From the NCBI RefSeq assembly GCF_004310285.1, contig NZ_SISF01000025.1:169-64168 (forward strand): DNA of 64,000 nucleotides, written 5' to 3'. Position 1 is the first letter of the stretch. Every line of letters starts with the position of its first letter. Under the pieces are notes generated by a model, which saw only the letters and a list, made by a program, of their open reading frames with translations, searched no databases and was not told the DNA's origin. This DNA comes from Agrobacterium cavarae. GTDB lineage: Bacteria; Pseudomonadota; Alphaproteobacteria; Rhizobiales; Rhizobiaceae. A program made the translations under genes and the position numbers. This document shows, piece by piece, positions 9,008-17,918 of the stretch.

Positions 9008-10462
9008 ATGAAGATGGCCGCACGACGCAAAACCGCGATACTCCTTCCACTGGCACTTCTGCTGGCGAATTTCCTCAATATGGTGGGTATCGTTGTTCTT
9101 CCCAAGATCATCGACCCCAGCCAGTTTGCTCTCTTCAGCCTCGCCTCATCTTCAGGCCTTTTCCTCATCGCTGTCCTCTACGAATGGAATCGCATTACGA
9201 TAATGCGATACAGCGTTGCCGTTGATCCCGAGGAGATGAGCCGTCGTAGGTCAGTATTGAAGCGCGCCAATATCGTTACCAGCATAGTTCTGCTCGTGAT
9301 CAGCATTGTTGCCTACAGTTTCAGCAGTAACTGGTATGCGCTTGTATTTAGTATGGCGTGCCTCTTCGCGGTATCTCAAGCTATGTTTGAAGCTCGCCAG
9401 GCGTTCTTTCGAGCAGACTTTCTGGACCGGAATTATGCTGTAAGCCTTGTCGCCAGAGCGCTTCTGGGCTTCTCTCTTTTATGCGCGATAGGGTACTTAT
9501 CCAACGACGCTTTTTTCGTCATGTGCGGATGGGCGGCGTCCTACGTGGTGGTCCTGTTTTTTACCCGATCGCTTGCAGGGAAATCAGTCCCGCGGCCTAT
9601 GGATTGGAAAACTCTCAGGTTCTTACTTGGTTTCGGGGTCGGGGTTGCAATGGCTGCGATCGCCAACACGCTGCTATCTCCGCTTGTGCGTCTTCTTGCT
9701 GCAGAGTTCATCACACTTTCGGACAGCGGAAAACTCATGCTCGCGATGGATATTTCACAGAAAATAGTCGGGGTAATCGGCGTCAGTATCAACATTCTAA
9801 CTCTGCAAGCCACTTTCCGTGCGCGCGAGTTTGGGGAGCATGAGGTTGTCAGGCAGCGCATCGGCATGCAACTTTCAGTGGTGGTAGCTACAATCTTGCC
9901 GGCCGTAGTTGGGTTCATTGCGGTACAAGACGGGTTTACTTTCATCTTCATTCCCGATGCCTACCGCGATGTTTTTCTTCCAAACATCGCGTGGTGCATG
10001 GTTGCGGCTGGGTTGCTCGGATTTCGAGCTTTCGCACTCGACAGTATATTTATCGTTCTTGGTAGACCGTATACTGGACTGGTAGGGCCGCTCGTTACGG
10101 CCGCGGTTACGATTGCGTCCGTTTTTGCGCTTACTTCATTAGAAGATCCGTCAGCACTTCTATTTTCGAAAGCTCTCTGTTTCGGGGTCTTAGCAGGATC
10201 GATCTCGTCAATCATCGTTGCTCGGCGCTTGTTCCATTTCTCTTTGGATTTGCCAAACCTCGTTCGAATCACGGTCGCGGCAATCACCATGTATGCTTCG
10301 ATCCAGCTAGTTCGTTTTGATAACGCAATAGTCGACTTCGCGGCATCGGTTGCCGTAGGTGCCTTTGTCTACGGCGCCATACTTCTTGCCTCAAATGCCT
10401 TCGGTTCGCATAAACTTCTACGTCTAGCCCTAGCCCGGGTGAAAAGAGGAAACGTTACATGA
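9008..10462 (+). CDS. Wzx-type polysaccharide flippase
   Basis: A 484-residue integral membrane protein with about 12-14 hydrophobic segments arranged as in the PST/MATE-like oligosaccharide flippases, which move the undecaprenyl-linked repeat unit across the inner membrane. No soluble domain is present. It lies six bases after the polymerase-like gene and overlaps the following glycosidase gene by four bases (ATGA at 10459-10462), so the three genes are probably translated from one message. A second ATG two codons downstream (9014) is an equally good start. Confidence 0.85.
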   Translation: MKMAARRKTAILLPLALLLANFLNMVGIVVLPKIIDPSQFALFSLASSSGLFLIAVLYEWNRITIMRYSVAVDPEEMSRRRSVLKRANIVTSIVLLVISIVAYSFSSNWYALVFSMACLFAVSQAMFEARQAFFRADFLDRNYAVSLVARALLGFSLLCAIGYLSNDAFFVMCGWAASYVVVLFFTRSLAGKSVPRPMDWKTLRFLLGFGVGVAMAAIANTLLSPLVRLLAAEFITLSDSGKLMLAMDISQKIVGVIGVSINILTLQATFRAREFGEHEVVRQRIGMQLSVVVATILPAVVGFIAVQDGFTFIFIPDAYRDVFLPNIAWCMVAAGLLGFRAFALDSIFIVLGRPYTGLVGPLVTAAVTIASVFALTSLEDPSALLFSKALCFGVLAGSISSIIVARRLFHFSLDLPNLVRITVAAITMYASIQLVRFDNAIVDFAASVAVGAFVYGAILLASNAFGSHKLLRLALARVKRGNVT

Positions 10463-11868
10463 GAAAGTTGTTCGCAGTCGCGTTTGCTCTGGGGCTTGGA
10501 TATTCCAGCTGTGCTCAGAGTTCAGACGGCGGGAAAGCGGGTTCGGAGTTTTTCGGTGTCGTGAGCCATTTCTTACACACCAGGCAAATCTACACAGATA
10601 AAGATGACAGCTGGTCGCTAACTCGGACCGCCCCACTTCAAGCTAGGCTGGGAAATCCTTGGGTTACCGAACAAATCTATGCATTGACGGCAAAGAGCCG
10701 AGCTCTCGTCGACGACGGCACAGCGAACAATGCCGATAAGTACAGAATATCCGAACGACGGAAACTGATAGACAAGTGGTTGTCAAACTACGATGAGGCC
10801 GGAACCAAGGTTCTGTTGACAGTGATGGCTGCTGCCCCTCGGGCGAAGAATTCCGATAAAATCAATGACGACTTCGGCAATTGGATTGCAGAACTTGTGT
10901 CGAGGCATAAGTCGATCAAAGTCGTACAACTTCATAACGAGCCAAATTTACGTTCGTTTTGGCCTGACAGTGCCGCTGACTATGTCGAGCTCTACCGTGG
11001 AATTGCCGGAAAGATAAAACAGCAGAACCCGCAGGTCGCTATAACGGTCGGCGCGATATCGAGCCTTTCTTGGGAGCCGGGTCGAAAATGGCTTCGGGAT
11101 GCTATAAGCGCTGGCTTGCTGGAATTTGCCGACGGAGTTTCCGTTCATCCCTACAATCTCAAGGAAGCTCCAGAAATCGATCCGCACCTTAAGAGGGGCT
11201 CTCAAAAGGGCAGTCTCCGCGAAGGAATGCTGGCATTTTGGAAGGAGATGAAGGCCGCTTCTCCTGCAGGGAAAAATTTGAAAATTTACCTCACGGAGCT
11301 TGGATATTCCAGCGCCCCTAATGGTATAGCAGGAATTGGAAGCGAGGATCTACAGGCTAAATACTTGGCCCGATTGATGATGCTTCATCTAGACTTCAAA
11401 ATACGTGACGGAATACCAACCGAAGCGGTCTTTTGGTACGATCTGAAAAACGACGGCCCGGATGCGAGCAATCAGGAGCACAATTTCGGACTTGTCTCGG
11501 CCGATTTGAAGCGTGAGAAGCCCGCCTTCGACGTCTATCGTCGAATTATAGAGGCATTGCCAGATGTCTCTGAGCTCAAACCGAGCACCGTGACACTCAC
11601 GCCTGACGCCTCAGATGTACAGGTTCACCCGTGGGTCGATGCCAAAGGTAGGACCATAGTTGCCATCTGGCGCACAGGGCCATCGAAAGAGCCGGTTAAT
11701 TTCGCACTCACCTCTACCGCAGGAGTTCAGTCCAATACTGGAGATAGTTTGGATGTCGTCTCGGGTGTGAAATCCAAACTAGAATTGAAGTCTGTTGCCG
11801 GTGGTCAGGCATTTACGCTTGAAGATCTTTCTGATGTAAAACTTGTCACTTTCAGCAATGGTTCGTGA
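10459..11868 (+). CDS. Secreted GH-A clan glycoside hydrolase (GH39-like)
   Basis: A 469-residue TIM-barrel glycosidase with an N-terminal signal peptide (hydrophobic core residues 4-15, likely cut after SCA). Two carboxylates of the clan GH-A are visible: the acid/base in LHNEPN (Glu161) and the nucleophile in YLTELGYSS (Glu280), about 120 residues apart as expected. A beta-sandwich-like C-terminal part follows from about residue 375. It is translationally coupled to the flippase (ATGA overlap), so it probably trims or cuts the polymer during periplasmic assembly, as glycanases of exopolysaccharide operons do. The exact family and bond cleaved are uncertain. Confidence 0.8.
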   Translation: MRKLFAVAFALGLGYSSCAQSSDGGKAGSEFFGVVSHFLHTRQIYTDKDDSWSLTRTAPLQARLGNPWVTEQIYALTAKSRALVDDGTANNADKYRISERRKLIDKWLSNYDEAGTKVLLTVMAAAPRAKNSDKINDDFGNWIAELVSRHKSIKVVQLHNEPNLRSFWPDSAADYVELYRGIAGKIKQQNPQVAITVGAISSLSWEPGRKWLRDAISAGLLEFADGVSVHPYNLKEAPEIDPHLKRGSQKGSLREGMLAFWKEMKAASPAGKNLKIYLTELGYSSAPNGIAGIGSEDLQAKYLARLMMLHLDFKIRDGIPTEAVFWYDLKNDGPDASNQEHNFGLVSADLKREKPAFDVYRRIIEALPDVSELKPSTVTLTPDASDVQVHPWVDAKGRTIVAIWRTGPSKEPVNFALTSTAGVQSNTGDSLDVVSGVKSKLELKSVAGGQAFTLEDLSDVKLVTFSNGS

Positions 11869-11893
11869 ACCGACTTTCTTTCGGTTCGTTGGC

Positions 11894-12130
11894 TCATTGA
11901 TGTTTCGTGTCCTGAAGAAGGGAGCGGAAACGCCCTAAGTGACGAGCTAATTCTGCAACGTATTCGCTTGGGAAAGCCACGGCCTTTGGAGGAACCGGTG
12001 CCGAGTGGAGCGCAGCAACGGAGACGCTTGGATACCCTCATAGTCGATCTCCACTGGCGAATCAGCGCAGCCGTGCTTTCGGGTTTCGGGACTGCATGTA
12101 GATACCCGGTGGCGAAAACATCCCTGCACG
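11894..12130 (-). pseudogene. Decayed coding remnant, family not recognised
   Basis: On the minus strand two adjacent frames read like the halves of one protein: about 12130-12010 gives SPVEIDYEGIQ, and after a one-base shift the other frame continues VSVAALHSAPVPPKAVAFP to a stop at 11894-11896. This is the pattern of a frameshifted gene end. No start and no family were recognised. Confidence 0.3.
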
Positions 12131-12513
12131 AGGCTTAGATTTGAAGAGCGAGACGCGTCCTTAATGCGTCTAGAAGAACGCGCGGCGCTCTAAGTTCGGT
12201 CGCTCGATGAAGAAACGGACCCGATGACACTGGCCCGGTTCGAGCGGTGTCGAGGCGTAACGTCGGACTTTTCAAGATGACGCAAGCCGCGAAGCGTATG
12301 GTGCCGGTTACCGGTCTCTACCGCCATTTGTTCGCTAAGCTTCGTATAATTTATGTAATACATACAACTGCCGAAGGCATCTCATCGAAACGAAAGAATC
12401 ATTGTGTCCCCATAGACACATCCCTCTGATTATTGCCGAGGCTTATAATTAACTCCTTTTACAATAATCTGATCTATGTAATTCATGATCAATAACAATC
12501 CCACTGTTCGAGA
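12131..12513 (+). promoter_or_regulatory. Upstream region of the export operon with a repeated TATGTAATnCAT motif
   Basis: The last 170 bases are AT-rich. The 12-mer TATGTAATACAT (12352-12363; part of a 6-bp palindrome with one central base, 12352-12364) recurs as TATGTAATTCAT at 12475-12486, 123 bases apart and 27 bases before the export gene start. Two similar palindromic sites ahead of an exopolysaccharide operon suggest operator sites of an unidentified regulator. No promoter hexamers could be fixed. Confidence 0.45.
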
Positions 12514-13722
12514 ATGAATTTGGCTAAATTTCTATTGCTAGCACTATTTGCATCAACGGCCGCATTGTCCGGATGCACGGCGTTACCTCGATCTGGGCCC
12601 GACGATGCTGCTGTTGAAAAGCAGGCGTCTGTACGTGTGACGACTGAAGGTCGAAAAGTGGGAATCGACTACATTCTCGTTGATATCAACAAGACAATTT
12701 TGCCAAGTTTCCAGCAGCCGGCCGCGACGTCGATTCGTGATAGTTTCGGTGGCGGGCGCGGCGGTCCGCCTGATGTGCCTCTCGGTATTGGTGATACCGT
12801 CCAGGTCTCCATTTTCGAAGCTCAGGCAGGTGGATTGTTCATTCCGACCGAAGCGGGTAGCCGTCCCGGAAACTACATCACCTTGCCTTCTCAATCGATC
12901 GACAGAAGTGGAACACTTACGGTTCCATATGCCGGACGAATCGTCGCGGCAGGACGACCGAAAGAGCAAGTCGAGCGGGAAATTGAAGAGAAGCTCTCAA
13001 ACCGCGCGATCGAGCCGCAGGTCGTTATAACGACAGTCAACGGCCGATCGAGTGAGGTTGCAGTCCTGGGTGATGTCGCCAAGGCCGGTAAGTTTGAGGT
13101 GACATCGGCTGGGGAACGCGTTCTTGACCTGATTTCGGAAGCTGGGGGCATCAGTGCGCCGAGTATCGAAACCTATGTGACCCTCCAGCGCCGCGGGAAA
13201 TCGGGGACAATTTCTTACGACAAGCTGCAAACGACGCCAGCTGAGAATATATATGCGTCTCCAGGCGACACTATCCTCGTGAATCGTGAGCGGCGGACCT
13301 ACACCGTATATGGTGCTGCGGGCCTGAATGGCCGTTTCGATTTCGAAGAAACGAAACTTACTTTGGGTGAGGCGCTTGGGAAGGCTGGCGGACTGTTGGA
13401 CGCACGTGCCGATCCAGGTCAGGTCTTTCTCTATCGGAAGGTTTCTCGTAAGACGATGCAAGGGCTTAGCATAGACACCAGCCGCTTCGTTGGAGAAGAT
13501 ATACCTGTGATCTTCCGCGCAAACATGCGTGACCCGGGATCGTTCTTCGCCGTCCAACAATTCGCGATGCAGGACAAGGATATTATCTACATCTCCAATG
13601 CGGACTCTGTTGAAGTCGTCAAGTTCCTGAACGTCCTCAATTCGGTTACATCCAACACCTCGGGTGCTGTGACCGACGCAGTTGACGGACGTGACGCTGC
13701 CAAGAGAATCTTCCGCAATTAA
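12514..13722 (+). CDS. Polysaccharide export lipoprotein (OPX/Wza family)
   Basis: A 402-residue outer-membrane export protein. The signal peptide ends in the lipobox LSGC (Cys21). A polysaccharide export domain spans about residues 90-180 (PLGIGDTVQVSIFEA and DRSGTLTVPYAGRI), followed by SLBB-type domains from about 185 (EVAVLGDVAKAGKFEV) and 265 (YTVYGAAGLNGRFDF). It would form the channel that carries polymer across the outer membrane with the Wzc-like protein encoded downstream. It heads an apparent operon of export gene, unknown secreted protein, co-polymerase kinase and a small membrane protein. Confidence 0.93.
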   Translation: MNLAKFLLLALFASTAALSGCTALPRSGPDDAAVEKQASVRVTTEGRKVGIDYILVDINKTILPSFQQPAATSIRDSFGGGRGGPPDVPLGIGDTVQVSIFEAQAGGLFIPTEAGSRPGNYITLPSQSIDRSGTLTVPYAGRIVAAGRPKEQVEREIEEKLSNRAIEPQVVITTVNGRSSEVAVLGDVAKAGKFEVTSAGERVLDLISEAGGISAPSIETYVTLQRRGKSGTISYDKLQTTPAENIYASPGDTILVNRERRTYTVYGAAGLNGRFDFEETKLTLGEALGKAGGLLDARADPGQVFLYRKVSRKTMQGLSIDTSRFVGEDIPVIFRANMRDPGSFFAVQQFAMQDKDIIYISNADSVEVVKFLNVLNSVTSNTSGAVTDAVDGRDAAKRIFRN

Positions 13723-13807
13723 CCGTTTATCTCTAAATCCTAAAGCAAAGCCTGCTGGGCTTGCTTGTGCGGCATTCTGGACGTATTGTATTTCCAGAAA
13801 AACCACG

Positions 13808-14461
13808 ATGGTGATAGATAGTATGAGTAGATTAACGGTAGGTTCGGTTTTATTGGCTTTGGCAATTATTGCGCCGGGTCAAGTATTCGCGCAATCTCAT
13901 GCGGCTGGCTGTTTTATCGCTCCAGCTAAGGCAGGTGACGACGTGATCGGCTCTTTTTTGGGTGCGCCAGCGGAGATGGTCACCGTCTATCCTAGCGGCG
14001 GTTTCGAAATGGTAAGTCGCGTGCGCGCTCTCGCGGGCTCTAGTGCCGACGTGCTCGACCCGATGATTGGTCTTGTGCCGCAGTTCAATGCGACACAAAA
14101 GGCGGCATTGGGTACAGGGTTGGCGCGGGTTGCGCGCGCCTGTGCGGCTTCGACACCTGAATACGCTCAGACAATTCAAGAAAAGGTTGCTGCTGCAAAT
14201 TCGCCTGAAGTCACGACGGCATTCCTTTCTGCTTTGAATGAAGTGCAGACAGCGGCACTTGGTGCCGGTGCTGGCGGGGGTGCTGGGGGCGCAGCAGCCG
14301 GTGTTGGAGGCGGCGCTGCAGGCGACAGTTCAGGCGGTCTCGGAGGAGACAGCTCAACTGCGCAGACGGCTGGGGATTTCACGACCGGTTCGCGGTCCCG
14401 CAGGCTCGTGACCAACATCACAAACATTACAAACGAAGTTAACGGCACTAGCCCCTTCTAA
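13808..14461 (+). CDS. Secreted protein of unknown function with Gly/Ala-rich C-terminal part
   Basis: I do not recognise a family. The frame is open from 13682, overlapping the export gene, but the reading starting at ATG 13808 (or 13823, MSRLTVGSVLL) gives a clean signal peptide ending VFAQS, so I choose an inner start. The mature part has an ordered region (about 120 residues with two Cys) followed by a glycine/alanine-rich low-complexity stretch and a C-terminus with repeated NITN units. It lies between the OPX and Wzc-like genes, so a periplasmic or outer-membrane accessory role in export is likely but inferred. Confidence 0.7.
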   Translation: MVIDSMSRLTVGSVLLALAIIAPGQVFAQSHAAGCFIAPAKAGDDVIGSFLGAPAEMVTVYPSGGFEMVSRVRALAGSSADVLDPMIGLVPQFNATQKAALGTGLARVARACAASTPEYAQTIQEKVAAANSPEVTTAFLSALNEVQTAALGAGAGGGAGGAAAGVGGGAAGDSSGGLGGDSSTAQTAGDFTTGSRSRRLVTNITNITNEVNGTSPF

Positions 14462-14498
14462 GCAGCGGGCTGCCATCTGTTGCCACTTGGAGTATCCT

Positions 14499-16781
14499 GT
14501 GCAGTCACCCAATAGTAAATCGGGCTCGCAATTTGTATGGGAGGACAACGGGCCGCTTGTCAGTTCAATTGACCTTGATCGCGCATTCGCGATCATTCGG
14601 CGGCAATGGAGAGTGGTCGCGGGTATCACGCTGATTTCCATGCTGTTGGGCTGTGCATATGTTATCACCGCGGTTCCTCGTTATACTGCTACAGCCAGTG
14701 TGCTCATCGGCGGTTCGCCGGAAGGTCTCGTGACGAGGCTTTCGATGGACCAGGCCGCGGCAGATGATGATGCGACTATCTTGAGCCAAATCGAGATTTT
14801 GAAATCTGACACGATCGGCTTGGCCGTCGTCAATAAGTTATCGCTCTCGACAAATGGTGAATTCATGGCCTCTTCGGGAGGCGCGGTCGACACGCTGAAG
14901 CGTGCGTTCAACGTGCTCCTGGACTTGCCCTCTCTGTTTGTGAGTTCCGACCTGGCGCAGACTGACGAAGAAGAAGCCAGTCGCGATGCATTAAACGTCC
15001 TGCAGAGCAATATGACCATTGCGCGCGTGGGAAAGTCTTACGTCTTGGATGTCAGCTTCACCTCACCGAACCGGGAGATGTCCGCGACGGTTGCGAATGC
15101 GATTGCCGACATCTACATCAACGACAAGCTCGAGGCCAAGTATGAGGCGACGCGTCGCGCCAGTGAATGGTTGCAAACGCGCATCGACGAACTCAAGCAA
15201 AAGGCTCTGGAAAGCGATCTGGCGGTTCAGAAATACCGTGCTGAAAACAACCTTTTGGCGACAGGGAACGGCCTGCTCGCTGATCAGCAGCTTGCACAAT
15301 TGAATAGTGCTATGATTGTTGCGCAAGCGGATACTTCGAAAGCCCAAGCGAAATATAATCATATCCAGGAAATACTGAAGTCTGGTCAGTCCGATGCTAT
15401 CGTACCCGAGGTGCTTGAAAGCTCGGTGTCCAACGAACTCCGCCAAAAGTATCTTGCAGCGTCTAAGCTTGAAGCTGATATCTCTTCGCGGCTCGGTCCG
15501 AACCATATTCGTGCGGTTCGCCTTCGCGAAGAGATGGCAGAGTACCGCCGCCTGATGTTCGAAGAGCTAAACCGTATTTCGGAAAGCTATAAAAACGAGC
15601 TCGATGTGGCTCGTTCTCGTGAGAAGTCACTTGCCGATAGCGTCACTAGTGCCAAGACTGAAAGTGCATCGGCGGGGCAGAGCAGCGTACAGCTGCGTGA
15701 ATTGGAACGTTCAGCGGAAACATATAGAAATCTCTATCAGACATTCCTACAGCGATACCAAGAAGCGATCCAGCAACAGTCCTTCCCCATAACAGAAGCG
15801 CGTATCATAACCCGCCCGGTTAAGCCGCAACGCCCCAGCTATCCGCGAAAGTTGATGGTCATTGCACTTTTTGGCATCTTTGGTGCTGCGCTTGGGTCTG
15901 GATTTGCTGGCATCCGTGAAATGCGCGACCGTTTTTTCCGGACGGGAGAGCAAATTCGGGACGAAGTTAATCTGGAGTATTTGGGCTCCCTTCCGCGGCT
16001 CGAAGACAAGCCTCTCGGCTTGACTGTTATCGATAATACAAAGAAACGAAATCTGCAGAAGACTGGGACACTTGCCAGTTACGCCATCGATCACCCTCTC
16101 TCGGTGTTTGCCGAGACACTTCGCAGTGCCAAAATGTCGATTGACATGCGAAAGGCGGGTGAGGGTGGCCGTGTCGTCGGAATCGCATCGACCCTTCCAG
16201 GAGAAGGGAAGTCCACCGTCGCGCTCAATCTCGCTGAATTGGCGGCGTCTCAAGGTTCCCGGGTGCTGCTGATCGACTGCGATTTCCGGAATCCAGGAGC
16301 AACGAAAGCCGCTGGATCGCACGCTGAGGTTGGGCTTTTGGAAGTATTGATTTCCGGTGCACGGCTTCAGGATGTGATCCTTCAAAGCGAAAAAACTGGT
16401 CTGTCGTTTGTGCCTGCTGTTGTTCGGCACCGAGTACCGAACTCATCCGAACTTTTGTCTTCGCGAATGATGCGTAACGTCCTGGATCTCGCTCGTTCTA
16501 AGTTTGACTATGTCATTCTTGACTTGCCACCCTTGGCGCCCGTTGTTGATGCACGTGGTATTGAACCGCTCATCGATGACTTTGTGTTTGTCATCGAATG
16601 GGGCAGGATTTCTCGGCGGATTGTTTCGACGACTTTGGGCAGAGACGAAGAGATCCGTTCAAAATGCGTTGGCGCCATATTGAACAAGGTTGATACAAAG
16701 AAAATGAAACTCTACGAGACGCATGGCTCGGAGGCGTATTATATGTCGCGATATACGTCCTACTATTCTGAGGCGAGCTGA
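14499..16781 (+). CDS. Wzc/ExoP-like polysaccharide co-polymerase with BY-kinase domain
   Basis: A 760-residue inner-membrane protein that controls chain length and export. Order: N-terminal membrane segment (about residues 40-60), Wzz domain, long periplasmic coiled-coil (about 210-420), GNVR-like RPVKPQRPSYP before the second membrane segment (about 452-470), then a cytoplasmic tyrosine autokinase with Walker A PGEGKST (about 567-573), Walker A' VLLIDCDF and Walker B VILDLPPL. The C-terminus carries a tyrosine cluster (YYMSRYTSYYS) as the autophosphorylation tail. I choose GTG at 14499, which has GGAG six bases upstream, over the TTG at 14487 that itself overlaps that ribosome site. Confidence 0.93.
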   Translation: MQSPNSKSGSQFVWEDNGPLVSSIDLDRAFAIIRRQWRVVAGITLISMLLGCAYVITAVPRYTATASVLIGGSPEGLVTRLSMDQAAADDDATILSQIEILKSDTIGLAVVNKLSLSTNGEFMASSGGAVDTLKRAFNVLLDLPSLFVSSDLAQTDEEEASRDALNVLQSNMTIARVGKSYVLDVSFTSPNREMSATVANAIADIYINDKLEAKYEATRRASEWLQTRIDELKQKALESDLAVQKYRAENNLLATGNGLLADQQLAQLNSAMIVAQADTSKAQAKYNHIQEILKSGQSDAIVPEVLESSVSNELRQKYLAASKLEADISSRLGPNHIRAVRLREEMAEYRRLMFEELNRISESYKNELDVARSREKSLADSVTSAKTESASAGQSSVQLRELERSAETYRNLYQTFLQRYQEAIQQQSFPITEARIITRPVKPQRPSYPRKLMVIALFGIFGAALGSGFAGIREMRDRFFRTGEQIRDEVNLEYLGSLPRLEDKPLGLTVIDNTKKRNLQKTGTLASYAIDHPLSVFAETLRSAKMSIDMRKAGEGGRVVGIASTLPGEGKSTVALNLAELAASQGSRVLLIDCDFRNPGATKAAGSHAEVGLLEVLISGARLQDVILQSEKTGLSFVPAVVRHRVPNSSELLSSRMMRNVLDLARSKFDYVILDLPPLAPVVDARGIEPLIDDFVFVIEWGRISRRIVSTTLGRDEEIRSKCVGAILNKVDTKKMKLYETHGSEAYYMSRYTSYYSEAS

Positions 16782-16788
16782 CGTTAGA

Positions 16789-17487
16789 GTGAAGCTGCTG
16801 TCCGGTGCACTTGTTTTAATTGCAGCAACGTTGGTTTTTGCTGTCGCGGCGAATGAACTTGCCAGGACGCTCCGATATGTCGACCTTGTGTATGTGAACG
16901 AGAAGTTCGAGGGCAGGGGCGAACGTGCTAACTCCATCATTCACGAATACGCATCCGTAGCCGAGAAAGTGTCGATGCGTGGCGAGTGCCGCTCTGATAT
17001 CTTAGATGCTGCGGTCGGTGTCGTTCTTGCGGATCTTGATCGGCTAAACCCTGATACAGACTACGAACGATGGGTGGAGTCGGCAGCTCGCGCGCAAAAC
17101 GTGGTCGAACATGCTGTACGCTGTGCACCGTTCGTCTCCGATTATTCACTCAGGCTTGCTATGATCAAGAGAGCTGCGGGTGAGGAGGCTAGCCAGCAAG
17201 CTACTTTGATGTCCAGGGCTGTAGAACTTGATCCCGCGAGCATGCGTGGTTTGCGCAGTCGATTTGCGCAATGGCGAAAGCTGGATGCGGCCAGTCTCAA
17301 GGCAGCGGAGCCCGCTCTCACGAGAGACCTCACTACCCTGTTAGGTTACGCATCGCCCGCGACAGTTCGCGAGCTGCTGAAGCAGCCAAGCCCCACGCTA
17401 TCTAGTTATATCTTTAGCGTTACCATGCATCTTCCAGAAGAACGTCGTCAGAGACTGGAGCGGTGGAAAGTGTTACCGAAAACTTAA
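16789..17487 (+). CDS. Membrane-anchored protein of unknown function in the export operon
   Basis: About 232 residues with one N-terminal membrane segment (LLSGALVLIAATLVFAVAA) and a helix-rich, probably periplasmic, remainder with several conserved-looking Cys and a TPR-like character. I do not recognise a family. The open frame begins at 16723 inside the kinase gene, but a GTG at 16789, eight bases after the kinase stop, puts the membrane segment at the very start, as expected for a signal anchor; its ribosome site is weak. The position directly after the Wzc-like gene suggests an accessory to polymer assembly. Confidence 0.62.
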   Translation: MKLLSGALVLIAATLVFAVAANELARTLRYVDLVYVNEKFEGRGERANSIIHEYASVAEKVSMRGECRSDILDAAVGVVLADLDRLNPDTDYERWVESAARAQNVVEHAVRCAPFVSDYSLRLAMIKRAAGEEASQQATLMSRAVELDPASMRGLRSRFAQWRKLDAASLKAAEPALTRDLTTLLGYASPATVRELLKQPSPTLSSYIFSVTMHLPEERRQRLERWKVLPKT

Positions 17488-17563
17488 ACGCATGCGCTCA
17501 GTTTGCTTGACTTTTTTGCGATGCAACGTAACCTATGCTGCATAGCAAACAGGAGGCTGTCTC

Positions 17564-17776
17564 ATGAAAGTACTTCTGAAGTCGAAGTTGATTGAAGGCG
17601 TGGACTATGATGAGAGCGCGAACCGCCTAAAGATCTTTCTCACAAACGGTCAACGCCGCGAATATTGTGATGTGCCGCGTGACGTCTATGAAGGTTTCGT
17701 AGACGCAGAGTCACCCGGTAGTTACTATGTTAGACAGGTGAGGGGCAATTTCTCCCACAACGTTCAACACCAGTGA
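17564..17776 (+). CDS. KTSC-domain small protein
   Basis: A 70-residue protein matching the KTSC domain (named after the lysyl-tRNA synthetase C-terminus) over its whole length: S-x-LIEGVDYDESANRLKIFL, a G-x-x-x-YCDVP core and the GSYYVRQVRGNF end. AGGAGG lies seven bases before the ATG, a very strong ribosome site. Single-domain KTSC proteins are widespread in bacteria with no agreed function. It stands alone, just before a broken insertion sequence. Confidence 0.85.
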   Translation: MKVLLKSKLIEGVDYDESANRLKIFLTNGQRREYCDVPRDVYEGFVDAESPGSYYVRQVRGNFSHNVQHQ

Positions 17777-17918
17777 GATGAATTAGAGCATCGATCGACT
17801 AACCTTAATCGCATGGATTCCATTTTTGGACGATCACTGATTCCCTTCAAATGGGGGATCGTCACGGGGTCGGTTTCATTCGTTTGATATTTGCGCACGT
17901 GTTGTGGCGGTAAGTAAC
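17777..17918. other. Spacer with inverted repeat next to the IS630 remnant
   Basis: No gene. It contains the inverted pair GACGATC (17829-17835) and GATCGTC (17857-17863). This may belong to the end of the degenerate insertion sequence or to a rhizobial intergenic repeat; the boundary cannot be set. Confidence 0.3.
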
